This document shows, piece by piece, positions 1-9,146 of a DNA stretch of 64,000 bases (within the stretch, counting starts at the first letter, position 1; each line of letters begins with the position of its first letter). Location of the stretch: NCBI RefSeq assembly GCF_900116105.1, contig NZ_FPAC01000001.1, forward strand, positions 2,917,135 through 2,981,134, written 5' to 3'. The stretch comes from Paenibacillus sp. 453mf (GTDB taxonomy: Bacteria; Bacillota; Bacilli; Paenibacillales; Paenibacillaceae). The translations under genes and the position numbers were made by a program. A model generated the notes under the pieces. The model ran no database searches, was not told the origin of the DNA, and saw only the letters and a program-made list of their open reading frames with translations.

Positions 1-891
1 GAATCCGTGTGCATTTTTTCTGTAATAATATCCTGGAACAATGCCGTCGAAAGGACCGTCATCCACGCCATAGGTGTGGTTATAAACGACGTCCATAACG
101 ACTCGAATGCCGGAGCGGTGCAGAGCGCGGATCATATCCTTGAACTCTCGAATTCTTGTATACGGATTTGAAGGATCACTTGAATACGAGCCCTCCGGTA
201 CATTGAAATTCTGCGGGTCATAGCCCCAGTTATATTTGTTATCGGCTGCTTTTGTATCATGCACTGTTAATTCGTTAACCGTCTTGAAATCAAACACCGG
301 AAGCAGGTGGACATGGGTTACCCCTAGCTCCTTCAGATGGTCAATTCCAATACGATGTCCGTCTCGATCGGTTAAGCCTTCTTCCGAAAAAGCAATATAG
401 AGCCCCTTCTTCTGAAAGATCGACTCCTCGTCCATAGAGAAATCCCGGACATGAAGCTCATAGATTACAGCATCCGTTGGCTTGATTAGTGGAGGCCTTA
501 CATCATCCTCCCAATCGTCCGGATCTGTCCTTGTCATATCGATGATTGCGGTGCGCACACCCCCAGCTGCAACAGATGTAGCGTATGGGTCAACTGCATA
601 ATGTACCTGTCCGTTCGGGAAACCGGCTTTGTACATATAGAACTTCCCTTCCAAATCGCCCTGCAGTGTAAGTCCCCAAGTGCCCGCTTCCATTCGGTTC
701 ATAACATAGGGCGCTCCGCCATCCTCATGATCCGCAACCAAGCCGTTAGAGTCATATCGACCCGCATCTTCATAGAGAACAACCTCCATCTTGCTCGCTG
801 TAGGAGCCCATACTTTAAACGTGCAGCTCGTACGTGTATAAGTCAATCCGAGATCATTTTTGTCATAATAAACGTTATTCAGATTCTGCAT
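1..891 (-). CDS. pulA: type I pullulanase, N-terminal 297 residues (gene cut by window edge)
   Basis: Debranching enzyme that hydrolyses alpha-1,6 bonds of pullulan, glycogen and branched dextrins. The translated part carries an N-terminal CBM48-like domain (FKVWAPTA near residue 26), the type I pullulanase signature YNWGYDP at residues 220-226 and the GH13 region I motif DVVYNH at 267-272. The catalytic residues lie beyond the left edge and cannot be checked. The start is the ATG at 889-891, preceded by GGTGAG at a suitable distance. No signal peptide is visible, so the enzyme is probably intracellular and used in glycogen or maltodextrin breakdown. A cre-like site about 240 bp upstream suggests catabolite control. 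Confidence 0.93.
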   Translation of the reverse strand, partial: MQNLNNVYYDKNDLGLTYTRTSCTFKVWAPTASKMEVVLYEDAGRYDSNGLVADHEDGGAPYVMNRMEAGTWGLTLQGDLEGKFYMYKAGFPNGQVHYAVDPYATSVAAGGVRTAIIDMTRTDPDDWEDDVRPPLIKPTDAVIYELHVRDFSMDEESIFQKKGLYIAFSEEGLTDRDGHRIGIDHLKELGVTHVHLLPVFDFKTVNELTVHDTKAADNKYNWGYDPQNFNVPEGSYSSDPSNPYTRIREFKDMIRALHRSGIRVVMDVVYNHTYGVDDGPFDGIVPGYYYRKNAHGF

Positions 892-1219
892 CAAGCTCAC
901 CGCCCGTGATTTTGATAATTTACGGACCCTGCAGTCTTACCCGTTTGTGCGTTATGACTTTAAAGACTCATCTGCTTCTCCCTGCACAGGGTGATCGATC
1001 CTAAGCTGTTAAATATATAAACTACAGAGCAATGACTCTATCGCCATTACTATCATTTATGCCACTTTCATAGAGAAACTATAACCGCCTGCACGAGAAA
1101 GAATGAAGCAAAGCAGGTATCCTGTAATCGAAAACGCTTACATGATAGTATATGACATCATTCTGCAAAGGTTGTCGGCTAATGTATCTCCTCTGTAAAA
1201 AAAGGCTTCCGCACAGCAT
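892..1219. other. pulA upstream region without a gene
   Basis: About 330 bp lie between the pulA start and the terminator of the amidohydrolase operon. Apart from the cre-like site I see no convincing gene. Short reading frames here have no ribosome binding site and no recognisable product. The pulA promoter must lie here, but no -35/-10 pair stands out. Confidence 0.5.
1129..1142 (-). promoter_or_regulatory. possible cre (CcpA) site upstream of pulA
   Basis: Read on the minus strand the site is TGTAAGCGTTTTCG, which differs from the CcpA consensus TGWAAGCGNTWNCA only at the last base. It lies about 240 bp upstream of the pulA start. That is rather far for direct repression, so the assignment is tentative. 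Confidence 0.4.
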
Positions 1220-1254
1220 AAAAAGACGTCCATCAACAAGTTCGATGGGACGCC
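1220..1254 (-). terminator. terminator of the amidohydrolase/ABC operon
   Basis: On the minus strand, GGCGTCCCATC and GATGGACGTC form a stem with a 9-nt loop, followed by TTTTT. It lies just after the last gene of the operon. Confidence 0.75.
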
Positions 1255-1267
1255 GTTTTGCTTGCAA

Positions 1268-2563
1268 TCATAATGATGTTCTAATAAACCTTAGAATAGG
1301 AGCAGGGAAAGAGAATTCGGTTTCGACAGGGGGTGTATGGGCAATGACCATTCCCTCGCGAATCACATACAGCGGCTTCGGACGAAGCCGAATCGCATCT
1401 GCGGCCTGCCAGGTAGGAAGCACGACAAGATTAGCCGGATTTCCGGGTGCAATCCCGTAGCTGTCCTCAAGTCCAAGAACGCTGGCCCCATGTCTTGTGA
1501 TCATATCCAGCAGTGAGGATACGTCATCTCTTCCCGTCATATGCTCCAAATGTGCTGCCATATGTACTGCCTGCAGCTGATTTCCGTCTCCATACGGATA
1601 GAATGGCGTCAGCATGTCATCGTGGGCAATGGAAACCGGAATGCCTGCTCTCGACATATCTCTGATCCGCGCAATCCCTCTGCCTCTCGGATATGCATCG
1701 AATCTGCCCTGCATGGAGCTGTTAATCAGCGGGCAGGCAATAACATGGATACCGGAGGCTTTGACAAGTCCAAGCAGCTTCTGGAAATACGACTCATTGT
1801 AATAAGCAGTGGCACTGCAATGACTGGCCGTCACCTTGCCATATAGCTCATGCTTAATAGCAAGCGCTGCTGTACTCTCCAGGAAGCGAGACTGCTCGTC
1901 ATCCGTTTCATCGCAGAAGACGTGAGCGAATGCGCCGTACTTCTTAGCCAGCTCGAAGCAAATCTCAAGTGACTCTACCCCATCCTCTCGGGTTCGTTCT
2001 CCATGGGGAATCGCCCCTACACCATCGGCGCCGAGCTGCAGTGCCTCCTCCATTCGCTCTGCATTTCCAGGACATGCAACAATGCCGTCCTGAGGGAAAG
2101 CGATGACCTGAAGCTGAACAACCGATGCCCACTCTTCCTTAAGTGCAAGTAGCGTCTTTAGTGCTGTCATCTGAGGATCAGAAATATCTGCATGGGTCCG
2201 AATATACAGGACTCCGTGTCCCACCAGCTGACGTATCACTTCACTCGCCCGGTGCCGCACATCTTCTGGGGTTAGCCGCTTCTTGCGTTCACTCCACAGC
2301 CTGATCCCTTCAAGCAAGGTACCGCTTAAGTTCCAGTCTGGATCACCCGCAGTGAGCACGGTATCCAAATGAATGTGGGATTCTACAAACGCAGGGAGCA
2401 TGAGTCCTCCCTGCCCATCAATGGTATGTACCACTTCCTGATCGTCTTTCCAGACTAAGTAAGTGCCGAATGGCTCAATGGAATGAATACGGCCCGATGC
2501 AATGAATACATCCACATGACGGCCTTCCGGTGTCATTACATTTTTCAATATCGTCATTTCCAT
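1268..2563 (-). CDS. cytosine-deaminase-like amidohydrolase with an altered metal ligand
   Basis: A 431-residue amidohydrolase-superfamily protein that follows Escherichia coli CodA along its whole length (ESHIHLDT at 61-68, IAFPQDG near 154-160, TASHCSAT near 246-252, AHDDML at 313-318). The family removes an amino group from cytosine-like rings in a metal-dependent reaction. The HxH pair (H63, H65), the proposed catalytic E219, H248 and the metal-binding D315 are present. The position equal to the metal ligand H214 of CodA is Phe216 (HVFCDE instead of VHCDE); the codon is TTC. Activity may therefore be changed or lost. It is the last gene of a seven-gene operon and overlaps the preceding paralogue by 10 bp. 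The ATG at 2557 is an alternative start. The true substrate is unknown. Confidence 0.85.
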   Translation of the reverse strand: MEMTILKNVMTPEGRHVDVFIASGRIHSIEPFGTYLVWKDDQEVVHTIDGQGGLMLPAFVESHIHLDTVLTAGDPDWNLSGTLLEGIRLWSERKKRLTPEDVRHRASEVIRQLVGHGVLYIRTHADISDPQMTALKTLLALKEEWASVVQLQVIAFPQDGIVACPGNAERMEEALQLGADGVGAIPHGERTREDGVESLEICFELAKKYGAFAHVFCDETDDEQSRFLESTAALAIKHELYGKVTASHCSATAYYNESYFQKLLGLVKASGIHVIACPLINSSMQGRFDAYPRGRGIARIRDMSRAGIPVSIAHDDMLTPFYPYGDGNQLQAVHMAAHLEHMTGRDDVSSLLDMITRHGASVLGLEDSYGIAPGNPANLVVLPTWQAADAIRLRPKPLYVIREGMVIAHTPPVETEFSFPAPILRFIRTSL

Positions 2564-3936
2564 ACCACGCTACCCCCAATTCCTTCCGTATCTAACACCG
2601 ACTCCTCCCATAACCTTTGAATTCGTTCTTCTCCAAAACGGCTTGATGCCCTTGTCACACTGACCCATGCTCCTGATTTGGCGACCCATCGGCCAGCCGG
2701 CAGACATGTGAACACTTCCTCTGGGCTTCTTGCATCTACGATTACAAAGTCGGCCGTTCCACCAGCACGAATACCGTAATTCTCCAAGCCGGCAATGAGG
2801 GCAGGATTCACCGTTACCATATCGAGGAGACGCACCATGTCCTCGGGACTTCCATAATGGGCCGCATAACCTGTGAGCTGCGCGATTTGGAGCAGATCCC
2901 CTCTCCCGAAGGGATGGAATGGATCATGAATATTATCAGATGCCGCGGCGAGAGTCACTCCCCCTTCCATCAGTTCACGGACCCTCGTCACACCGCGTCT
3001 TACAGGCCCCAGATCTGCTCTGCCTTGAAGATACAAATTCGCTGCCGGAAGGGTTGCCGCATGAACTCCAGCGAGTGACATCATCTCGATCAGCTCATCA
3101 GCCTCAGCTGCGGGCATGGAAGACAAGGAGCATAAATGTCCTGTATTGACCTTTCCATAGTAATCATATCTTAATGTTTCCTGAGCTACTTTAAGTACGG
3201 TCTTCATCTCAGGATTGTCCGTCTCATCACAGTGCAGATCAATTGGCACGCCAAGACGTACAGCCAGCTCAAATATCCCTTCGATATCTGCATCCGGTTT
3301 AGCCGATAAATGCGGCGCACCGCCAATGCCGTCAAGACCCATTCTGAGCGACTCTTCAATCAGCTCCATGCCTCTTCTTCCAAGATCCCGATAAGGAACC
3401 ATGGGATACAGCTCCAGCTCCACAACGCCACCCAGTAATGCTCTGGCTTCCAGTGCAGCTTCCACCGTACGCATAGCAATATCCTCGCCTGCATTCACAT
3501 TAAAATCAAGATGGGATCTTAGCCTTGTCGATCCATAAGACACGGCCTGCAGAGCTGTCCTTACGATTCGTGCACGAATCGTCTCCTTGGAGAAGGAAGA
3601 AGCTGCGCTGCTGTAATTTTGAATGGCTTCAAGCAGTGTGCCTGTTTGATTCCCTACCTGAGGCAAGCTGAAGGCTTTATCAAGATGCATATGTATATCC
3701 ACCATGCCAGGAAGTATCATTCGTCCGTTCAGATCAAAGACATTCTGTCTCCCGTGTTTTTCCCCTTCCATTGGAAGTCCAAAAGATGCAATATCTGCAG
3801 CCTGGACCCTTTCCTCACATGAGGTCTGCTCTTGAACAGACTCGAATCTCCCCTCACGAATGTAAATATCATAGAGCTTCCCCTTATGTTCAAGACCGTG
3901 CAGGGTTGCATTTATTAAACGCAGCGTTCCTGACAT
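2554..3936 (-). CDS. cytosine-deaminase-like amidohydrolase, complete active site
   Basis: A 460-residue amidohydrolase, paralogous to the next gene in the operon but divergent from it. All expected residues are visible: HMH at 82-84, LHCDE with H235 and E238, TGH with H267, and ASDN with D334. Members of the family act on cytosine, creatinine, isoguanine and related N-heterocycles; which of these applies cannot be read from the sequence. The start ATG follows GAGGAGCGAAGG. It lies 149 bp after the binding-protein gene and overlaps the following amidohydrolase, so the two are probably co-translated. An intact and an altered copy side by side could form a heteromer or show partial decay of one copy. 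Confidence 0.85.
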   Translation of the reverse strand: MSGTLRLINATLHGLEHKGKLYDIYIREGRFESVQEQTSCEERVQAADIASFGLPMEGEKHGRQNVFDLNGRMILPGMVDIHMHLDKAFSLPQVGNQTGTLLEAIQNYSSAASSFSKETIRARIVRTALQAVSYGSTRLRSHLDFNVNAGEDIAMRTVEAALEARALLGGVVELELYPMVPYRDLGRRGMELIEESLRMGLDGIGGAPHLSAKPDADIEGIFELAVRLGVPIDLHCDETDNPEMKTVLKVAQETLRYDYYGKVNTGHLCSLSSMPAAEADELIEMMSLAGVHAATLPAANLYLQGRADLGPVRRGVTRVRELMEGGVTLAAASDNIHDPFHPFGRGDLLQIAQLTGYAAHYGSPEDMVRLLDMVTVNPALIAGLENYGIRAGGTADFVIVDARSPEEVFTCLPAGRWVAKSGAWVSVTRASSRFGEERIQRLWEESVLDTEGIGGSVVWK

Positions 3937-4085
3937 CCTTCGCTCCTCCTATTCAGCACTGGCATAATTGAAATCAGGTGTATCCATCTCATTAAAAACA
4001 GCCCCCTGCAACTTATTCTTCCGCTGCCCAAAAGGTCGGCGTCCGATAAGCCAGGAGGCTGCAGCTTCACCAGGCTGTCTATTGA

Positions 4086-5123
4086 TTACTCGTTAGAACC
4101 GGGAAGATATTCAGTCGTAAAAACATTCGTAATGTCCTCTTTTTCTTTCAGAAGTCCAAGGCTATGCATATCTTCCTGAAGCTTCGTCCAACGTTCTTCT
4201 GTCATGCTGAGCAGTCCATTCGCTTCCGTTTCATCTGTAAAAATCAATTCAAACTCCTGCTCAGCTCCATATTTCATCCCTTCCAGCGTGAGATCCGGAT
4301 TTCTTTCCTTCAAGAACTCGTTCATCTCTTCATAGTTGTCTTTGTAGTAATTCCAGCCTTTGATGGAGGCTGCAAGGAACGATTTTACAACCTCAGGATT
4401 CTTCTCAAGGAACTCTTCTGTTGTAAACAGCACATTGGAATAAGGCTGGAATCCTGCATCATATGTCAGCAAATGACGGGTCTCAATGCCTTGCTGCTCC
4501 AGTGTGTAGGGCTCTGATGTGACATAGGACTGGGTCACCGCATCCTTATCTTCAATGAAGTTAACGAATTGCCCTGTATAGGTCTGATCCTTCACTTCGG
4601 TGAGCTCATATTTCTTCTTGATAAAATCCCAATACCCTGACCCAGGTGCAATATATACATTACGTCCGTCTAGATCCTCAAAATCCTGAATATCCGCATC
4701 CGCATGGAACAGCATCGCTTGCGGGCTCTTTTGGAAGATCGCGGCAATCGCTACAACCGGAATTCCGTTATCTCTTGCAGTGAGCACTTCATCCGCTTGC
4801 CCCATACCAAACTGCGCTTTGCCGGAGGCCACAATCTGCATGGAGGAAACCTGAGGTCCACCCGGCTCGATGGTCATATCGATACCTGCCTCTTCATAGT
4901 ACCCTTTGGCAAGAGCGGTATATTGCCCTCCATGCTCAGGCTGTGCAAACCAGTTCGTCACTTGGGTGATTTTTACAGGTTCCTTGGCGCCTTCTTCACC
5001 TGCGCTGGCACTTCCTTCGGTTGTACTGCTGCCAGAGCCTGAGCTGCTGCATGCTGAGAATATAAGGGCGAGTGCCATCGTTACCGTGAGACCTGACATT
5101 TTCTTCTTCAATGAATTGTTCAT
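4086..5123 (-). CDS. ABC transporter substrate-binding lipoprotein, NMT1/THI5-like
   Basis: A 345-residue extracellular binding protein. A charged N-terminus, a hydrophobic stretch and the lipobox FSAC (Cys25) followed by a Ser/Gly-rich linker mark it as a membrane-anchored lipoprotein. The body (VTNWFAQPEHGG, then IDMTIEPGGPQ) resembles the NMT1/ThiY group, whose members bind pyrimidines such as HMP or formylaminopyrimidine, or sulfonates and nitrate. It sits directly next to the permease and in one operon with the ATPase. The ligand is probably the molecule processed by the flanking amidohydrolases. The start ATG has an upstream AAAGGGGGA/AAAGGA site. Confidence 0.88.
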   Translation of the reverse strand: MNNSLKKKMSGLTVTMALALIFSACSSSGSGSSTTEGSASAGEEGAKEPVKITQVTNWFAQPEHGGQYTALAKGYYEEAGIDMTIEPGGPQVSSMQIVASGKAQFGMGQADEVLTARDNGIPVVAIAAIFQKSPQAMLFHADADIQDFEDLDGRNVYIAPGSGYWDFIKKKYELTEVKDQTYTGQFVNFIEDKDAVTQSYVTSEPYTLEQQGIETRHLLTYDAGFQPYSNVLFTTEEFLEKNPEVVKSFLAASIKGWNYYKDNYEEMNEFLKERNPDLTLEGMKYGAEQEFELIFTDETEANGLLSMTEERWTKLQEDMHSLGLLKEKEDITNVFTTEYLPGSNE

Positions 5124-5160
5124 TCCTTTAAATCCCCCTTATATTTTATATTCAGGAATT

Positions 5161-6048
5161 TTAGTTCTCGGATTTCATTTCAGACTCATGCCAGGAGCTG
5201 AGCGCCCATTTGGAGAAGGCACTTACGAGCAGATAGAAGGTAATTCCAAGAATGGAGGCACACAGTCCGCATGCGAACAAATAAGGCGTCTGGAGTCTCG
5301 AAGAGGCTACAGTAATGGCATACCCGAGACCGCCCTCGCCGCCGCCGATTCCTGCAATGTATTCACCGACGATGGCCCCAACGACAGACAGGGTACAGGA
5401 TACTTTCAGTCCTGCAATAATGTAAGGCATGGCTGCAGGCAGACGCAGTCTCCACATGACCTGCCACCGTGAAGCATTATACAGCTTAAATAGATTCTGC
5501 ATATTGCCATCTGTAGAATTAAGGCCAATCAAGGTGTTGGATATCATCGGGAAGAAGCCGATCAAGAAGGCAATAATAACAATCGAGTTCACTCCTGCAC
5601 CAAACCAGATGACGATAATCGGAGCGATCGCTACAACCGGAATGGTCTGCAGCACGATCGCATAGGGATAGACCGCTTTCTCGATTATTTTTGAACTGGC
5701 AAGCAGTACCGCTCCGGATACCCCGATGATGATGCTGAGCAGAAATCCAAATACGGATTCATACACTGTCGTCATGACCGATGTCATCAGGTTGCTCCAA
5801 TTCTCCACCGCCGATAATACGATATCCGATGGCTTAGGGAGCAAATAGGGGGCATACCCGAGTAATCTCGTTACGATCTCCCATAAGCCGACAACAACGA
5901 TGAATGCGATGGCAGGAGGAAGGAATTTCTGCATGAAATTGTTGCTTTTCGCTGCTTTCGTGGTTTGGACAGCAGATGCAGAAGGAGCATTGCTGTCCTC
6001 TTTCTGACCCTTCTTTTCATAAGCAAGCTTCGGCTGATTCATTGCCAT
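5161..6048 (-). CDS. ABC transporter permease (ThiX/SsuC type)
   Basis: A 295-residue inner-membrane permease with about six predicted membrane segments, the first near residues 43-60. A binding-protein-dependent transport loop with the EAA-type sequence lies around residues 185-215 (LYNASRWQVMWRLRLPAAMP). The polar N-terminal 38 residues are cytoplasmic. Together with the lipoprotein and the ATPase of this operon it forms one importer. The ATG at 6048 is preceded by AGGA at a long spacing; the ATG at 6042 is possible. The substrate is not evident. Confidence 0.88.
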   Translation of the reverse strand: MAMNQPKLAYEKKGQKEDSNAPSASAVQTTKAAKSNNFMQKFLPPAIAFIVVVGLWEIVTRLLGYAPYLLPKPSDIVLSAVENWSNLMTSVMTTVYESVFGFLLSIIIGVSGAVLLASSKIIEKAVYPYAIVLQTIPVVAIAPIIVIWFGAGVNSIVIIAFLIGFFPMISNTLIGLNSTDGNMQNLFKLYNASRWQVMWRLRLPAAMPYIIAGLKVSCTLSVVGAIVGEYIAGIGGGEGGLGYAITVASSRLQTPYLFACGLCASILGITFYLLVSAFSKWALSSWHESEMKSEN

Positions 6049-6083
6049 TGTCTATGCACGTCCTTTCATTGAAGAGCTCTCTT

Positions 6084-7406
6084 CTACTCGATCTTGCCAG
6101 GGTTAAGCAGTCTTAATGGATCATTCTCCCGTTTCTTCTGTTTCATGAGCGGCAATATTCCTCGTCCGCCCGAGTCCAGCGAATACGTATGTGGGTTAGC
6201 TACATAAATTCCGTTAGCATTAAAGAAGTTGATAATCTCGTTCAAGCGCTCCTCTGTCGTATATCGCACGACGGGCAGTGAAGATGGTGTTACTTTGCCA
6301 CGGCTTCTCATCCATTCAAAATGAAGCAGCACTTCATCTCCAAAGGTTTCTTTAACAAGCTTCACTTGTTCTCTGAAATGCGATAATGAGAACCCAGCCT
6401 GCAAATACGTAATATTGTTCTCGCATTTAAGCGCCCATAATGTCGTATGGTTCCAGCCAAAGTCAGACAAGCCAATGCCTGATCTATACTTCTCAGCCGG
6501 AATGTAATGACCAATTGTACCGCCATGCTGTTCAGCGAGACTTGCTAGGGCAGGCTGGCTTCCCTCCTCTGTCTCTAACAGAACGGCTGCTTTCTCGGGT
6601 ACGACTACCTTTTTCAAAGGTCTGAAATACGAAGGTATTGGCCATTCGTGGGGAGAGATAAGTCTCTTGCGGATGGAATCATTGTGAGATAAGTCATGGG
6701 AGAACTCCATAGCCTGCATAAAATCATCAAAAAAGACGATAGACTGCTCCCACTCGGTCTTTGGTGCAAGTGGAATGACGAGCTCCGTCAGAATTCCGGT
6801 TGTGCCATAGTTATGAATGTAGGCTGGAAGCTCTTCGCCGGAAACGACCAGTCTTCTCGGTTCCTCTTCCAAGGTATAGACGACGACCTCCGTTACATTG
6901 CCGTCCCACAGGTCACCCCAGGTAATCGAACCGATCCCGCCTGAACCACCGCATACATATCCGCCGACAGTTGCCTTCATGAACGTACTCGGATAAATTC
7001 GCAGCTCAAGATCTCGTTCCCGAGCCGCACGCTCCAGAGATCCAAGCCTTACTCCACATTGTACCCGGACTGAATTCTCACCCCATTCGAGGATTTGATC
7101 CAGCTTGCTTAGATCGAGCACAATGCCTCCTTCGAGCGGTACGGCTTGACCGTAGTTACCCGTACCCGCACCTCTTACCGTAACGGGAACCTTGTGGTGA
7201 TATGCGATCTTAAGCAATGTCTCCACTTCAGCATCCGTCTCGGGTCGAACAATACTATCCGCAATTTTATCCTTCAACCGTTTTTCGAGGACAGGAGAAT
7301 ACCAGTAGTAATCCTTCGAGAGCTTCTCCCTGGAATCAAGATCAAGCAGCACCTTATCTATACCAAGCCCATCAATACACACCTTCTCGATCTCAACAGC
7401 CATCAT
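6084..7406 (-). CDS. FAD-binding oxidoreductase of the VAO/GlcD family
   Basis: A 440-residue flavoprotein with the PCMH-type FAD-binding fold: VRGAGTGNYG at 77-86 and the second Gly-rich segment TVGGYVCGGSGGIGS near 146-160. The C-terminal half is a divergent substrate domain ending in LNPGKIE, as in FAD-linked oxidases. The reaction would be oxidation of a C-OH, C-N or C-C bond, with electrons passed to an unknown acceptor. It lies between the permease and ATPase genes of an importer, which ties it to the imported compound. The ATG follows GGGAGGACGAAG. No signal peptide is visible, so it is cytoplasmic. Confidence 0.85.
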   Translation of the reverse strand: MMAVEIEKVCIDGLGIDKVLLDLDSREKLSKDYYWYSPVLEKRLKDKIADSIVRPETDAEVETLLKIAYHHKVPVTVRGAGTGNYGQAVPLEGGIVLDLSKLDQILEWGENSVRVQCGVRLGSLERAARERDLELRIYPSTFMKATVGGYVCGGSGGIGSITWGDLWDGNVTEVVVYTLEEEPRRLVVSGEELPAYIHNYGTTGILTELVIPLAPKTEWEQSIVFFDDFMQAMEFSHDLSHNDSIRKRLISPHEWPIPSYFRPLKKVVVPEKAAVLLETEEGSQPALASLAEQHGGTIGHYIPAEKYRSGIGLSDFGWNHTTLWALKCENNITYLQAGFSLSHFREQVKLVKETFGDEVLLHFEWMRSRGKVTPSSLPVVRYTTEERLNEIINFFNANGIYVANPHTYSLDSGGRGILPLMKQKKRENDPLRLLNPGKIE

Positions 7407-7442
7407 CTTCGTCCTCCCTGAGCACGGAATTTTTAATTAATG

Positions 7443-8249
7443 CTAGTGATGCAGCACCTCTGACACTTGACCGACTAGCTTGCTGAACTCCGGCGCGGTA
7501 CGGAACGTTTCGTCTCTCGGAAACGGAACCGAAACCGGAATTGTGCTCGCGATTTTGCCAGGTCTTGCTGTCATGACAACGATTGAGGTCGAGAGGTACA
7601 CCGCTTCAAAAACGTTATGTGTAACGAATAATACTGTCATTTTCTTATCCCTCTGCCATATGCCGAGCAGTTCATCCTGGAGCGTTTGTCTGGTCATTTC
7701 ATCCAGTGCTCCAAAAGGTTCATCCATTAACAGCAGCTTCGGATCTGATGCCAGTGCTCTCGCGATCGACACTCGCATCTTCATTCCACCCGAGAGCTGG
7801 CGTGGAAGAGCGTTCGCGTAATCCTTCAGGCCGACCATCTCGAGAACATGCATTGCCTTCTCCACTCTTTCCTTCTTCTGCACCTTACGCAGCTCCATCG
7901 GCAGCGTAACATTGTCGATGACCTTACACCATGGAAGTAGTGTTGCATCCTGAAAAACGAATGAAATATCACTCTGTTTCCTCGCTTCTGCAGGCTCCAT
8001 GCCCATCAGCCGCATTTTGCCAGCTGTCGGATCTCCAAGACCGGCGATCATACGAAATATGGTGGATTTACCGCAGCCGGAAGGACCTACAAAGCTGACA
8101 AACTCTCCTTCAGGAATGCTAAGATTGACGTCCTGAAGGGCAACGGTGCCGGTCTGATAAATCTTGCTGATGCCTTCCATCTCCACTAACGGTGCCAGTC
8201 CTGGGTTAAGATTTGCCTTGTTTCCCTGTGCTGTAATCAAACTGCTCAT
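7443..8249 (-). CDS. ABC transporter ATP-binding protein (ThiZ/SsuB type)
   Basis: ATPase subunit of the importer. It has Walker A GPSGCGKST at residues 55-63, a Q-loop (FVFQDATLLPW), the ABC signature LSGGMKMRVSIARAL, Walker B LLLMDEP and the H-loop FVTHN. Such ATPases serve nitrate, sulfonate, taurine and HMP importers. I chose the second ATG (8249) because GGGAG lies 8 bases before it but only 2 before the ATG at 8255. It is the second gene of the operon, 14 bp after the creatininase-family gene. Confidence 0.9.
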   Translation of the reverse strand: MSSLITAQGNKANLNPGLAPLVEMEGISKIYQTGTVALQDVNLSIPEGEFVSFVGPSGCGKSTIFRMIAGLGDPTAGKMRLMGMEPAEARKQSDISFVFQDATLLPWCKVIDNVTLPMELRKVQKKERVEKAMHVLEMVGLKDYANALPRQLSGGMKMRVSIARALASDPKLLLMDEPFGALDEMTRQTLQDELLGIWQRDKKMTVLFVTHNVFEAVYLSTSIVVMTARPGKIASTIPVSVPFPRDETFRTAPEFSKLVGQVSEVLHH

Positions 8250-8263
8250 CGTCATCTCTCCCT

Positions 8264-9079
8264 TTAAACGGATTCCATTTCTATTTTCTTGTCAAACTGG
8301 AATTCAAGCATCAGTTTAAACAGCTCCGCTGCATTCCTGCCTGCCGATGTCAGCAGTGTGCTGCCCTTCTCAGCTGTAGCCAGCTGTGCATTTCCACAAA
8401 CGCCGGATATGGATAGATCCTTCATCACCCATGCAAACCGTTTGTTGCTGAATTGAAGCTTCATTTCTGAGCTAACAGGCGGAAATTCATTTGGAAGCAC
8501 ATCGTGATGCACCCATGCGTTATGTAGATGCATAATCATCGACGTTTCCGAATCACCTGCGTGAATGCCATACATTCGTTCTTCAGGTGTTAAGAGCTCT
8601 TTATCGTTATCGAGACCGCCTCCATCGAGCCTGAATACCATCATGCCTGTCTTTTCTCTAATATCTCTGGCAGCCAGATTAAGTAGATCGGCATTTCCGC
8701 CGTGAGTATTAAATAATACGAGCCTGTCAAAGCCGGTTCTGGCAAGGCTGTCTGCAATATCCATCAGTACAGCGAGCAGCGTCACTGCGGTTAAGGTCAC
8801 CGTTCCACTCCAGCCTGCATGCTCATTGCTTTTTCCGTAAGGGAGATGCGGTAATAGCCATATATTATCCTCTGAAGTCAGATGCTTGAATGCCTCCGTT
8901 AACATCCCTTCTCCAATCAGCGTGTCGGTATAAACAGGAAGATGCGGTCCGTGTTGTTCCATGGCACCGATCGGCAAGATCAGCATGGCTCCCGTCTTGG
9001 CAAGTTCACCGATCTCAGGCCCGGACAGTCTGGGGAGGAACAACTCGTTGTAAGCCATTCCTTGATAACGTGCGGTCAT
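8264..9079 (-). CDS. creatininase-family amidohydrolase
   Basis: A 271-residue member of the creatininase fold, which includes creatinine amidohydrolase and the archaeal deformylase ArfB. Predicted metal-binding residues are in place: E41 and H43 in MEQHG, D52, H126 in NTHGGN and E178 in HAGDSETS. It would open a ring amide or remove a formyl group from an aminopyrimidine. It is the first gene of the operon, which continues with an importer, an FAD oxidase and two cytosine-deaminase-like enzymes. The start ATG follows GAGGGGTGG. Creatinine, hydantoins and formylaminopyrimidines are candidate substrates, none proven. Confidence 0.86.
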   Translation of the reverse strand: MTARYQGMAYNELFLPRLSGPEIGELAKTGAMLILPIGAMEQHGPHLPVYTDTLIGEGMLTEAFKHLTSEDNIWLLPHLPYGKSNEHAGWSGTVTLTAVTLLAVLMDIADSLARTGFDRLVLFNTHGGNADLLNLAARDIREKTGMMVFRLDGGGLDNDKELLTPEERMYGIHAGDSETSMIMHLHNAWVHHDVLPNEFPPVSSEMKLQFSNKRFAWVMKDLSISGVCGNAQLATAEKGSTLLTSAGRNAAELFKLMLEFQFDKKIEMESV

Positions 9080-9117
9080 TCATATCCACCCCTCAGTTAT
9101 GTATTGTTGTTAGAAAC

Positions 9118-9146
9118 AATGTAATGGGATGGAGAGATGATGTAAA
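9118..9146 (-). promoter_or_regulatory. putative sigma-A promoter of the creatininase/ABC operon
   Basis: On the minus strand, TTTACA (9146-9141) and TACATT (9123-9118) are separated by 17 bp, about 40-65 bp upstream of the first gene. It is a moderate match to sigma-A boxes. Confidence 0.5.
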
